Below, piece by piece: positions 8,029-16,255 of a DNA stretch of 54,087 bases. The notes beneath the pieces were generated by a model, which ran no database searches, was not told where the DNA came from, and saw only the letters and a list, made by a program, of their open reading frames with translations. The stretch is from Geobacter sp. UBA5730 (GTDB lineage: Bacteria; Desulfobacterota; Desulfuromonadia; Geobacterales; Pseudopelobacteraceae). The position numbers and the translations under genes were made by a program. The DNA lies in contig DIGE01000005.1 in the NCBI GenBank assembly GCA_002419465.1, positions 1-54,087 on the forward strand, in the 5' to 3' direction. Each line of letters starts with the position of its first letter. Position 1 is the stretch's first letter.

Positions 8029-8058
8029 ACCATAGCAAAAGCCTCTTGCTGATAGCAA
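8029..8058 (-). promoter_or_regulatory. Candidate sigma70 promoter for riboswitch transcript
   Basis: Minus strand: TTGCTA at 8058-8053, an 18-bp spacer, and TATGGT preceded by TGC at 8034-8029. The start would fall near 8022, about 23 nt before the aptamer. Spacing and position fit; matches to consensus are moderate. Confidence 0.4.
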
Positions 8059-8410
8059 CAGTTATTTGCCAACTCCCGGATATCCGTCGCTCTCCTGCCT
8101 TTGATTACTTGGGGGGCAGGATATTGAACGAAAGCCCAACGAGAAGTATTCCGGGGTGACCCGGTTGACCCAGGCAGCCGGTTTGAGGAATCCGGGGCGC
8201 TGCGGAGCACGTATATTCAATTGACCCTACCTGATAACGACATTGCATCCTGCCTGCTAAATAATCTTGACCTCTGGCTCTGGATGGGGAAAATGTCAAA
8301 GCTCGAAAAGATCAACAGAAACGGAAACTGGTGAAGGTTTTCCGGCGCTGCTGGGCTGGAGCGTTGATCCCGGGGGTAACCGCTCTGATCAGGAGGTAGC
8401 GAAAGGTTTT
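8059..8410. other. Divergent intergenic region, no clear gene
   Basis: About 350 bp between the riboswitch promoter and the MFS gene. Short frames exist on both strands but lack starts with ribosome sites. A GC-rich hairpin (GAGCG at about 8359 with CGCTC at about 8381) lies just before the AGGAGGT at 8391-8397. No known riboswitch was recognised in the plus direction. Confidence 0.4.
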
Positions 8411-9571
8411 ATGCTCACCGCAACCAACCAGCCGATGTTCCGTTTTCTGGCCGTACTGACCGCCGCCTCCATGGTGGGGATGCAAGGCTACACGATCCTG
8501 TTTAACAACTTTGCCGTTGAAACAGTGCATCTGGAAGGCTTTCATGTCGGCCTGACCCAGTCGATCCGCGAAATTCCAGGTTTTCTGGCGCTTACGGCCA
8601 TTTACGTTATGCTGATCATCAGGGAACATCGTCTGGCAGCCTTTTCAATCGTCCTTTTGGGGGTGGGGGTAGGGCTGACCGGTCTGTTCCCCTCGTTTGC
8701 CGGTGTGGCGTTTACCACGCTGCTGATGAGTTTCGGGTTTCACTACTACGAGACGGTTAATCAATCCCTGACCCTGCAATACTTCTCCACCCATCAGTCA
8801 CCGCTGGTGATGGGCAAGCTGCGAAGTCTGGCTGCCATCACCAGCATCATCTCGGCTGCCGTGATCTGGTGCCTGGGGTTTGTGATGGGGTACACCGGCA
8901 TCTTTCTGGTGGTGGGGGTGGTGGTGATGCTGGCCGGTCTCTGGGCGGTTTTTCAGGACCCCACCCATGCAGCGATTCCTCCCCAGAAGCTGCGGATGGT
9001 CTTGAAGCGCCGCTACTGGCTGTACTATGCCCTGACCTTCATGTCAGGGGCCCGACGTCAGATCTACATGGTGTTTTCCATGTTCCTGATGGTCAAGGTG
9101 TTTCACTTTTCCATTCAGGCCATCACCCTGCTGTTCATCATCAACAACTTGATCAACTGGATCATCAACCCGATGATCGGCAGGGCCATCAATGCCTATG
9201 GCGAGCGGACCCTCTGCACCCTGGAATACCTTGGCGTAATTGCGGTCTTTCTGACCTACGCCTACGCGTCATCACGGTGGGTGGTGGCGGGGATGTATAT
9301 TCTCGATTATATCCTGTTCAACTTTGCCGTGGCGATCCGCACCTATTTCCAAAAGATTGCCGATCCTGCAGATATCGCCCCCACCTCGGCCGTCGGTTTC
9401 ACCATCAACCATATTGCCGCTGTGTTCCTGCCTGCGCTGGGGGGATACCTCTGGATGATTGATTATCGGATCCCTTTCATCATGGGCGCGGCACTGGGGG
9501 TTATCTCCCTGATCCTGGCCCAGTTCATCAGGCTGCCAGCCCGGCATGCTCCGGCGATACAATCGGCATGA
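8411..9571 (+). CDS. MFS transporter, substrate unknown
   Basis: 386 residues from the ATG at 8411; AGGAGGT lies 13 bp upstream and a weaker AAAGG 4 bp upstream. A longer frame begins at 8267 but its extra 48 residues are hydrophilic and not transporter-like. The protein shows about 12 hydrophobic segments, with MFS-like loops after segments 2 (REIPGFLALTAIYVMLIIRE) and 8 (INPMIGRAINAYGERT). No residues point to a substrate. It is divergent from the riboswitch-controlled cluster. A decayed cyclic-di-GMP gene begins immediately after its stop codon. Confidence 0.75.
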   Translation: MLTATNQPMFRFLAVLTAASMVGMQGYTILFNNFAVETVHLEGFHVGLTQSIREIPGFLALTAIYVMLIIREHRLAAFSIVLLGVGVGLTGLFPSFAGVAFTTLLMSFGFHYYETVNQSLTLQYFSTHQSPLVMGKLRSLAAITSIISAAVIWCLGFVMGYTGIFLVVGVVVMLAGLWAVFQDPTHAAIPPQKLRMVLKRRYWLYYALTFMSGARRQIYMVFSMFLMVKVFHFSIQAITLLFIINNLINWIINPMIGRAINAYGERTLCTLEYLGVIAVFLTYAYASSRWVVAGMYILDYILFNFAVAIRTYFQKIADPADIAPTSAVGFTINHIAAVFLPALGGYLWMIDYRIPFIMGAALGVISLILAQFIRLPARHAPAIQSA

Positions 9572-9572
9572 T

Positions 9573-10780
9573 GAGCCGTCAGCGTGCCGGGGCTGGCAGG
9601 GAGAGATCTGGGACCGGCGTAAAATGGTGAAGAGTACCAAAAATGGCTGATAATCTCGGCGGTAAAGGACGACGCGGGTGTTATTACCCATTATAACGGC
9701 GCGCAACATGATATTTCCGAGCGCAAACAGGCCGAAGAAAAGATCAATGAGCTGGCTTTCTATGATCAGCTGACCGGCCTCCCCAACAGAACCCTCATGG
9801 CGGATCGTCTGGAACAGAGCATGTCCACAAGCTCCCGGAGCTGTAGCCATGGCGCATTGCTGTTCATCGATCTGGATAATTTCAATTCGCTCAACGATAC
9901 ACTTGGCCATGATATGGGCGATTTGCTGCTGAAGCAGGCAGGGCAGCGTCTGGTTGCCTCTGTTCGTGCCGGTGATACCACGGCGCGGCTGGGCGGGGAT
10001 GAGTTTGTGGCGATACTTGCGAACCTGAGTACCGCTGAGGGAGAGGCCGCTGCCCAGACGGAGTTTGTCGGCGAAAAAATTATTGCGGCACTCAACCAGA
10101 CGTATCAGCTCAAGGATATTACGTACCACATCACGCCGAGCATCGGTGCGACCTTGTTCATGGGGCATCACGCTGATCGGGAGATTTTGCTGAAGCAGGC
10201 CGATCTTGCCATGTACAGGGCGAAGGATACGGGGCGTAATACCTTGCGATTCTTTGACCCGGATCCCCGGCCGGAGCTGGCTCATCTCTCGGTTGCAGTC
10301 AACATCAGTGCCCACCAGTTTCATCAGCCGGACTTCGTAGAACAGGTGCTGGCCGTGTTTCAAAAAACCGGCGCCAATCCGCAATATCTGAAGCTGGAAC
10401 TGACCGAGAGCCTGCTGGTGTCCAATGTGGAGGAGATTATCGAGAAGATGGTTGCATTAAAGGACAGAGGGGTCGCCTTCTCGCTGGATGATTTCGGCAC
10501 CGGTTATTCCTCGCTCGCCTACCTGAAACGAATGCCGTTGGATCAGTTTAAAATCGACCAGTCTTTCGTGCGTGACGTGTTGATTGACCCCAACGATGCT
10601 GCCATCGCTAAAACGATCATCGCGCTGGCTCAAAGCCTTGGTTTGGGGGTGATCGCCGAGGGTGTTGAGACGGAAATGCAACGGGATTTTCTGGCCGATT
10701 CAGGTTGCGATGCCTACCAGGGGTATTTCTTTAGTCGTCCGCTTCCCCTTGATGAGTTTGAAGTCTTTGCCCGGCAATGA
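9573..10780 (+). pseudogene. Decayed PAS-GGDEF-EAL protein gene
   Basis: Three lesions are visible. The 5' end is missing: coding resemblance begins within a PAS domain (GWQGEIWDRR) just after the MFS stop. A one-base loss in an A-run near 9625 shifts the frame; restoring one A gives RRKNGEEYQKWLIISAV and continues into DISERKQAEEKINELAF. The GGDEF domain is then complete (FYDQLTGLPNR, LFIDLDNFNSLNDTLGH, inhibitory-site RAGD, RLGGDEF). Finally FFDPDP joins directly to RPELAHLSVAVNIS, removing roughly 80 residues including the EAL signature; later EAL-domain motifs remain (LELTESLL, DDFGTGYSSLAYLKRMPLDQ, IAEGVET). The ATG at 9797 would start inside the GGDEF domain, so an active enzyme is unlikely. 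Confidence 0.85.
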
Positions 10781-10806
10781 CGGCTCTGCTGGTCTTAATT
10801 TAAGAT

Positions 10807-10834
10807 TTGCTACAGACCTGCGTGCTGCTATACT
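10807..10834 (+). promoter_or_regulatory. Candidate sigma70 promoter for msrBA
   Basis: TTGCTA at 10807-10812, 16-bp spacer, TATACT at 10829-10834 preceded by TGC. It lies 184 bp before the msrBA start in the gap after the pseudogene; the rest of 10835-11017 shows no other recognised element. Confidence 0.45.
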
Positions 10835-11017
10835 GAATCGCCGGGTGTGTCACTGCGCGTTGCATCCTGCTGCTCCATTGATTACTTCTGTGCCCGTCTG
10901 CCGGCTCCGCTGATCTCTTGTAAACTGATTACAGAACTGCCAGCCGGCGTTTTGCAGGCTTTGTTGCCAACGGAGGATAAAAAGCCAAGCTGTAACCTGA
11001 TGGCAAGGAGGGGCGGC

Positions 11018-12082
11018 ATGAAACGACACTGGTACGTACTGATCCTGTTGGTGATGGCATCTGTTTTTAACACCTGTCTGGCATCCTGCGACAACAGTTC
11101 CAACACGGTGACCCCCATGAACGGAAAAGCGGCGGTGTATCCCAAAGCATCTACCGATCAGCTGAAGAAAAGTCTTACCGCGGAACAGTTCAAGGTCACG
11201 CAGCAGTGCGGTACCGAGCCCCCCTTCAACAATGCCTACTGGAACAACCATGCTCCGGGTATCTATGTGGATGTGGTTTCCGGTGAGGCACTGTTCAGCT
11301 CCCAGCATAAATTCGATTCCGGTAGCGGTTGGCCCAGCTTTACCCGGCCTCTGGAAGCGGATCATATCACCAAAAAACCTGATGCCAGCCATGGCGTGCA
11401 GCGTACCGAGGTCCGTTCCAGGCATGCCGATTCCCATCTGGGACATCTGTTTGAGGATGGTCCGGGGGAGACCGGGCAGCGCTTTTGCATTAATTCGGCA
11501 GCCCTGCGTTTTATCCCTGCCCAGCAGCTGTGGAGCGAGGGGTATGGCCGGTACGTGCCACAATTTGAGGCGGCCGGAGTCAAGACCGATGCCCCTGAGC
11601 AGGAGACAACGCTGCTGGCAGGGGGCTGTTTCTGGGGGATGCAGGATATCCTGCGTAAAATACCCGGTGTGATCTCAACCCAGGTCGGCTATACTGGCGG
11701 ACATCTGAAAAACCCGCGCTATGAGGACACCCACGATTCAAAAAGCGGCCATGCCGAGAGTGTTGAGGTGCTCTTCAACCCCCGTAAGCTGAGTTATGAA
11801 GAGCTGCTGCAGGGCTGGTTTTTCAGGATGCACGACCCAACCACCAAGGATCGTCAGGGTAATGATCGCGGCAGTCAATATCGTTCAGCAATCTTCTTTA
11901 CCACGAGTGTGCAGCAGCAGGTTGCGGAGCGGGTCAAGAAGGCCGTGGATGCATCCGGTAGCTGGAAGGCGCCGCTGGTCACCGAAATTGTCAAGGCCGG
12001 CACCTTTTATCGCGCAGAAGACCATCACCAGGATTATTTGCTGAAAAACCCCGGCGGGTATACCTGCCATTATCTCAGGTAG
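11018..12082 (+). CDS. msrBA: Envelope methionine sulfoxide reductase MsrB-MsrA fusion
   Basis: 354 residues from the ATG after AAGGAGGGG. An N-terminal signal ends in a lipobox (CLASC about residue 28), so it acts as a lipoprotein outside the cytoplasm. MsrB comes first: KFDSGSGWPSF, HLGHLFEDGP and the catalytic Cys in RFCINSAALRF. MsrA follows with GGCFWGM and VGYTGGHLKNP, ending in ..EDHHQDYL. The two domains reduce R- and S-methionine sulfoxide respectively. The MsrB part lacks both CxxC zinc pairs (here VDVVSGEALF and RSRHADSHLGH), the zinc-free form. The B-A order is reversed from many Gram-positive fusions but common in secreted PilB/MsrAB variants. Four bases separate it from acpH. 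Confidence 0.92.
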   Translation: MKRHWYVLILLVMASVFNTCLASCDNSSNTVTPMNGKAAVYPKASTDQLKKSLTAEQFKVTQQCGTEPPFNNAYWNNHAPGIYVDVVSGEALFSSQHKFDSGSGWPSFTRPLEADHITKKPDASHGVQRTEVRSRHADSHLGHLFEDGPGETGQRFCINSAALRFIPAQQLWSEGYGRYVPQFEAAGVKTDAPEQETTLLAGGCFWGMQDILRKIPGVISTQVGYTGGHLKNPRYEDTHDSKSGHAESVEVLFNPRKLSYEELLQGWFFRMHDPTTKDRQGNDRGSQYRSAIFFTTSVQQQVAERVKKAVDASGSWKAPLVTEIVKAGTFYRAEDHHQDYLLKNPGGYTCHYLR

Positions 12083-12086
12083 CGGC

Positions 12087-12683
12087 ATGAATTTTTTGTT
12101 CCACATGCTGCTTTCCGGAGATGACGATCAGCTTTTGCTCGGCAACTTCATGGGTGATTTTGTCAAGGGTAGCCTGCAGGACCGCTTTGCGCCCCAGGTT
12201 CGTAAAGGGGTGCTGTTGCACCGTCGGATTGATTCCTATGCCGAGCAGCACCCGCTCTTCCGTCAGAGCCGCCACCGTCTGGCAGCGGAGTACGGCCTGT
12301 ATCGCGGGGTGATGGTGGATCTCTTTTACGACTATTTTCTGGTCAACAGCTGGCAGGAGTGGTCTGCTGAGCCGTTTGACTGTTTTCTTGACCGGACGCG
12401 AGGCGTGGTCGAAGGTAATCGTGCCACGTTGCCACAGGAGATGCAGCCGTTGGTAACGGTGATTTTTGAAGAGCTGTTGCCGTCCTATGCAAGCATTGCA
12501 GGGATCGGCCAGGCCTTCTGCCGCATGTCTCGCCGGCTTTCCAGGCCGAATCCCCTGAATGGCTGCGAAGTGGAACTCAGCCGTCATCATGAGGCGTTAC
12601 AGGCCGATTTTTGTGCCTTCACGCCGGATCTTTGCCGGTTTGCCGCTGAACAGAGGCAGGCTGCTGGAGCCGTGAGGACGTGA
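12087..12683 (+). CDS. acpH: Acyl carrier protein phosphodiesterase-like (AcpH, DUF479)
   Basis: 198 residues. The N-terminus MNFLFHMLLSGDDDQLLLGN and GDFVKG, then LLHRRIDSYAEQHP and MVDLFYDYFL, match the AcpH family: HD-like metal hydrolases that remove the 4'-phosphopantetheine arm from acyl carrier protein. It begins 4 bp after msrBA and is probably co-transcribed, though no functional link between them is obvious. Confidence 0.85.
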   Translation: MNFLFHMLLSGDDDQLLLGNFMGDFVKGSLQDRFAPQVRKGVLLHRRIDSYAEQHPLFRQSRHRLAAEYGLYRGVMVDLFYDYFLVNSWQEWSAEPFDCFLDRTRGVVEGNRATLPQEMQPLVTVIFEELLPSYASIAGIGQAFCRMSRRLSRPNPLNGCEVELSRHHEALQADFCAFTPDLCRFAAEQRQAAGAVRT

Positions 12684-12805
12684 TTTTCGCAGGCAGGATA
12701 CTTTGTATGTCCCGCATTTGGGATGCTACCGGTATTGACGATCATGCTCCCCTGAAAAGATAGCCAGGGGAGGACCATGCAATGACATTACAGAAGGAGA
12801 AACAG

Positions 12806-13090
12806 ATGACCAAGGCAGATCTGGCCGAAAAGATTCATACCAGCACCGGGCTATCCAAGAAGGACTCATCAGAGATGATGCAGTCGGTTTTCGCCATCAT
12901 GAAGGAATCCCTTGAAACAGGAGAGATCATCAAGCTGGCCGGTTTCGGCAGTTTTGTGGTCAGCCAGAAGGCTGCCCGCAAGGGGCGCAACCCGCAGACC
13001 GGCGAGGCGATTACGATCGGACCACGCCGGGTGCTTTCCTTTAAGCCGAGCACTGTCTTGAAGCAGGCTATCAACAGGGAGCACCCATGA
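12806..13090 (+). CDS. ihfA: Integration host factor alpha-type DNA-bending protein
   Basis: 94 residues from the ATG preceded by AAGGAG with 6-base spacing; an earlier in-frame ATG lacks a better site. The HU/IHF fold is clear: MTKADLAEKIH, helical dimer part, then AGFGSFVVSQKAARKGRNPQTGE with the DNA-intercalating Pro in RNPQTG, and PRRVLSFKPS. The PRRVLSFKPS segment favours IHF-alpha over HU. It bends DNA and assists sigma54 promoters, of which one is predicted at 50575. A 60-residue gene overlaps its stop by 4 bp. Confidence 0.85.
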   Translation: MTKADLAEKIHTSTGLSKKDSSEMMQSVFAIMKESLETGEIIKLAGFGSFVVSQKAARKGRNPQTGEAITIGPRRVLSFKPSTVLKQAINREHP

Positions 13091-13269
13091 AGGTAACGGA
13101 AAAGCAGTTGAAGGCCCGCTGCACCGAGCTGAATCTTGGACCTTTGAAGGATGCCAGTTTCGGTGTCAAGGGTGAGCTGGAGCAATGGCACAACTACAGC
13201 CGCTGTGAAACCGCCTGGTACGGTACCTGCAAACTAACCGGCTATCAACTTTCCGGCAAGCCGGAGTAG
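13087..13269 (+). CDS. Small unknown protein coupled to ihfA-like gene
   Basis: 60 residues, not recognised. ATGA overlap with the IHF-like gene indicates translational coupling. It contains three Cys (RCTELN, SRCETAWYGTCK) and no signal or membrane segment. Codon use looks normal for the neighbourhood. Confidence 0.55.
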   Translation: MKVTEKQLKARCTELNLGPLKDASFGVKGELEQWHNYSRCETAWYGTCKLTGYQLSGKPE

Positions 13270-13411
13270 TCGTTGAGCGGACCGCCGAAATGCGGACAGC
13301 ATACCTGTAATGCAGGGCCGGTAGTGAAAACAGCTTGCCCGTTCTGCCGGTTGGACAACCGTCAGTTCCTGTGATACTAAGAGCACATTCCCGCTAGCCG
13401 GACAGGAAACC

Positions 13412-14269
13412 ATGAAACAGGTTGCCATTTTTGCCAAGGTGCATGATCCCCGTTGTCAAGGGGTGGCCAGTGAGCTGATCGCCTGGTTGGAGGAGCGCGG
13501 CTGTGTGCCGCTGGTGGAGGGTCACCTGGCCCGCCATATGCGGTCTGCCAACGGCCTGACCGATGAGCAGATTCGTGATCAGGCCGAACTGGTGGTGGTG
13601 TTGGGTGGCGACGGCACCCTGATCTCGGTGGCGCGGTTGTTCAGCGGCCGTCAGGTGCCGATCCTGGGGGTTAATCTGGGCAGTCTGGGGTTTTTGACCG
13701 AGATCACGGTCGAGGAGCTGTATCCGGCCCTGGAGCGCTGTCTGCGGGGGGAGCTGCGCATTTCCGAGCGGATGATGCTGGAGGTGATCGTGACCCGGGG
13801 CAGCACCGAGTTGACCCGCTGCCATGTCTTAAACGACGCGGTGATCAACAAGGGGGCCATCGCCCGGATCATCGATCTGGAAACCCGCGTGAACAACTAC
13901 AGCCTGACCACCTTCAAGGCCGATGGCCTGATTATCTCAACCCCCACCGGTTCCACCGGCTATTCGCTGTCGGCCGGCGGTCCGATTGTCCACCCCCTGA
14001 TGCGCTGTATCCTGATTACGCCGATCTGTCCCCATACCCTGACCAACCGCCCGGTCATGGTGGCTGATGAGTCGGTGGTGACGATCGTGGTCAAGGCCGC
14101 TTTCGATGAGAAGGTCTACCTGACCCTGGATGGTCAGGTAGGGGTCGATCTGCTGGAGGGTGATACGGTAGAGGTGCGTAGCGCCCAGAAGACCACTGCC
14201 CTGGTGAGTTCTCCCGACAAGGATTACTTCGCAATCCTGCGCGCCAAGCTCAAGTGGGGGGAACGCTAG
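13412..14269 (+). CDS. nadK: NAD kinase
   Basis: 285 residues. ATP-NAD kinase motifs: LGGDGTLISVAR at about residue 68, LGVNLGSLGFLTE at about 88, HVLNDAVINKG at about 138, and the Gly-rich ISTPTGSTGYSLSAGGP at about 175. It phosphorylates NAD to NADP in the cytosol. The gene is followed after 6 bp by recN, a nadK-recN order common in bacteria. Confidence 0.95.
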   Translation: MKQVAIFAKVHDPRCQGVASELIAWLEERGCVPLVEGHLARHMRSANGLTDEQIRDQAELVVVLGGDGTLISVARLFSGRQVPILGVNLGSLGFLTEITVEELYPALERCLRGELRISERMMLEVIVTRGSTELTRCHVLNDAVINKGAIARIIDLETRVNNYSLTTFKADGLIISTPTGSTGYSLSAGGPIVHPLMRCILITPICPHTLTNRPVMVADESVVTIVVKAAFDEKVYLTLDGQVGVDLLEGDTVEVRSAQKTTALVSSPDKDYFAILRAKLKWGER

Positions 14270-14275
14270 TCACCC

Positions 14276-15937
14276 ATGCTGACCTACCTTTCCATCCGCA
14301 ATGTGGCCATCATTGAACAGCTGCATCTCAGCTTCGGGCCAGGGTTGAACCTGTTGACCGGGGAGACCGGCGCCGGCAAGTCGATCATCATCGATGCCCT
14401 GACCCTGGCCTCGGGGGGGCGGGCCTCGGCTGACCTGATCCGCACCGGTGAGGAAGAGGCGGTGGTGGAGGCGGTCTTTGACATCACCGGGCTGGCCGGG
14501 GTCCGCGAGCAGCTCAGCACTGCCGGTTTTGAGGCTGGTGATGAGCTGATCGTCAAACGTTGTCTGACTCGCAGCGGCCGCAACCGGGTGTTTGTGAACG
14601 GTTCGCTGGCTACCCTGGTGCAGTTGGGCGAGCTGGGGCGGAAGCTGGTGACGATCCACGGCCAGCATGAATCGCAGGCGCTGCTGAGGCCGGAACAGCA
14701 CCTCCAACTGCTGGACAGTTATGCTGCTTGCGACAGCTTACGTCAGGAGTTTGCGGATTGTTTCAACGCCTGGCACACGTTGTCAAGCCGACTGGCGCAG
14801 TTTGACGAGCAGGAACGGGATGCCGCCCGGCGGCTGGACCTGCTGCGCTACCAGCTGGATGAGCTCGTTACCGCTGCCTTGCGCAGTGGTGAGGAGGATG
14901 AGCTGCTGGAGCGGCGTCAGCTGCTGGCCCATGCCGAGCGTTTGGCCAGTGCTACTGGCGGGGCCTTCGAGGGGCTCTATGGCGGGGATGCCGCCTTGCT
15001 GGGAGAGCTGCGGCGTATGATTACGCTGGTCAGGGATGCCGCCGTGATCGATCAGAAGCTACTCCTGCTGGTTGAGACCCTTGACGGGGCCTACCTGCAG
15101 TTGGAGGATGTGGCCCTGCAACTGCGCGATTATGCCGCGCGGATCGAGGCGGACCCCGATGAGCTGCGCCAGATCGACGACCGCCTGGACCTGATCGGAC
15201 GGATCAAGAAGAAGTATGCCCGCACGGTGGAAGAGGCGATTACGCTACAGGGCTCGCTGGTTGAGGAACTGGCCGAGCTGGAAGGGCGTAGCCGGTCCCG
15301 TGAAGCGCTGGAGCAGGAGTTGGCGGAGTTGCGGGAGCAGCTGGATACGCTGGGCCGCAATCTGTCAGCCGGCCGCCGTGCGGCCGCGGACAAGCTGGCT
15401 CAGGCGCTGTCAGCGGAGGTGCATCAGCTGGCCATGCCCCACGCGGTGGTGCAGGTATCCTTTGAGCCGCTGGCGGAACCGCGCAGCAGCGGCTGTGAGC
15501 GGGTTGAGTTCCTGTTTTCCCCCAACCCCGGCGAAACGCCGCGCTCACTGGCGCGGGTGGCCTCGGGAGGCGAGTTGTCCCGCTTGATGCTGGCCTTCAA
15601 ACAGATTCTGCCGGAAGGGGAGGCTCCCAGTCTTGTCTTTGACGAGGTGGATACCGGGGTCGGTGGCGCTGTGGCCGACATGATCGGTCGCAAACTGAAG
15701 CACGTGGCCAAGGGCCAGCAGGTATTCTGTATCACCCACCTGCCTCAGGTGGCTGCCTGGGCAACACGGCATTTCAAGGTGGAGAAGCAGGTGCTGAACG
15801 GACGGACCGTGACAGCGGTGGCCGAGCTTGATCAGGCCGGGGTGATTGATGAGCTGGCCCGGATGCTGGCCGGCGAGACCATTTCCGATGCCGCCCGTAA
15901 ACATGCGGCTGAACTGGTTGCCCAGGCCGTGTCATGA
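14276..15937 (+). CDS. recN: DNA repair protein RecN
   Basis: 553 residues, the usual length. SMC-like: Walker A LLTGETGAGKSIIIDAL at about residue 26, two helical coiled-coil arms, signature LARVASGGELSRLMLAFK at about 425, Walker B SLVFDEVDTGVGG at about 448 and CITHLPQVA with the His switch. It handles double-strand breaks together with RecA. Directly downstream of nadK. Confidence 0.95.
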   Translation: MLTYLSIRNVAIIEQLHLSFGPGLNLLTGETGAGKSIIIDALTLASGGRASADLIRTGEEEAVVEAVFDITGLAGVREQLSTAGFEAGDELIVKRCLTRSGRNRVFVNGSLATLVQLGELGRKLVTIHGQHESQALLRPEQHLQLLDSYAACDSLRQEFADCFNAWHTLSSRLAQFDEQERDAARRLDLLRYQLDELVTAALRSGEEDELLERRQLLAHAERLASATGGAFEGLYGGDAALLGELRRMITLVRDAAVIDQKLLLLVETLDGAYLQLEDVALQLRDYAARIEADPDELRQIDDRLDLIGRIKKKYARTVEEAITLQGSLVEELAELEGRSRSREALEQELAELREQLDTLGRNLSAGRRAAADKLAQALSAEVHQLAMPHAVVQVSFEPLAEPRSSGCERVEFLFSPNPGETPRSLARVASGGELSRLMLAFKQILPEGEAPSLVFDEVDTGVGGAVADMIGRKLKHVAKGQQVFCITHLPQVAAWATRHFKVEKQVLNGRTVTAVAELDQAGVIDELARMLAGETISDAARKHAAELVAQAVS

Positions 15938-16017
15938 ACGACGCGCAACGGTCCGTGAACCAACGGGCCGGATGTTTGGTCTTGACAAGGCCCGCGGGCT
16001 TGTGCTTTAAGGACACT

Positions 16018-16113
16018 ATGGCAACGACACAGTACACCAGCTCTTTTTTCGGGTTTTTTTGGTACGGCTTTTATTTTGGGCCGTCTGCCCGGGAGCGCGT
16101 GTACGCAGTGTAA
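16018..16113 (+). CDS. Aromatic-rich leader peptide of the DAHP synthase attenuator
   Basis: A 31-codon frame preceded by AAGGA. Eleven of 31 residues are aromatic (6 Phe, 4 Tyr, 1 Trp), concentrated at codons 10-20 (FFGFFWYGFYF). The codons after that run lie in the segment (16081-16090) that can pair with 16142-16150 as an antiterminator. Aromatic starvation should stall the ribosome within the run and free this segment; with enough aromatic tRNAs the ribosome reaches the stop at 16111 and covers it. The arrangement is the classical pheA/trp type of attenuation; its use here is inferred from the sequence. Confidence 0.88.
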   Translation: MATTQYTSSFFGFFWYGFYFGPSARERVYAV

Positions 16114-16133
16114 CCAACACCAACTACACAGTC

Positions 16134-16175
16134 AAAAGCCGGGGCAGACGCACACAGAGTCGCCCCGGCTTTTTT
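16134..16175 (+). terminator. Attenuator terminator before DAHP synthase
   Basis: Stem AGCCGGGGC (16137-16145) with GCCCCGGCT (16162-16170), extended by A-T pairs, then a T-run to 16175. The segment GGGCAGACG (16142-16150) is complementary to CGTCTGCCC (16082-16090) in the leader ORF, giving the competing antiterminator. Confidence 0.9.
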
Positions 16176-16200
16176 CCGTTTTAGCAGCACAGGAAATCAC

Positions 16201-16230
16201 ACAAGGCCGGGGAGCTCTTCCCGGCCTTGT
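16201..16230 (+). repeat. Second hairpin between attenuator and aroF
   Basis: ACAAGGCCGGG and CCCGGCCTTGT form an 11-bp perfect stem 26 bp before the DAHP synthase start. Only four Ts follow, so it may be a weak terminator or an mRNA stabiliser. A related hairpin (ACAAGGCCC...GGGCTTGT, about 15984-16001) precedes the leader peptide. Confidence 0.6.
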
Positions 16231-16255
16231 GCTTTTGGCGCAAAGGAGAACGGCG

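Noticed and set aside
8105..8299. Remnant of an outer-membrane protein gene (ends GLSFNILPPK)
   Set aside because: The C-terminal string is suggestive, but the rest of the frame is not protein-like and no start exists.
8334..8399. Leader peptide upstream of the MFS gene
   Set aside because: A GTG frame ends at the ribosome site, but it has no Shine-Dalgarno and no regulatory codon bias.
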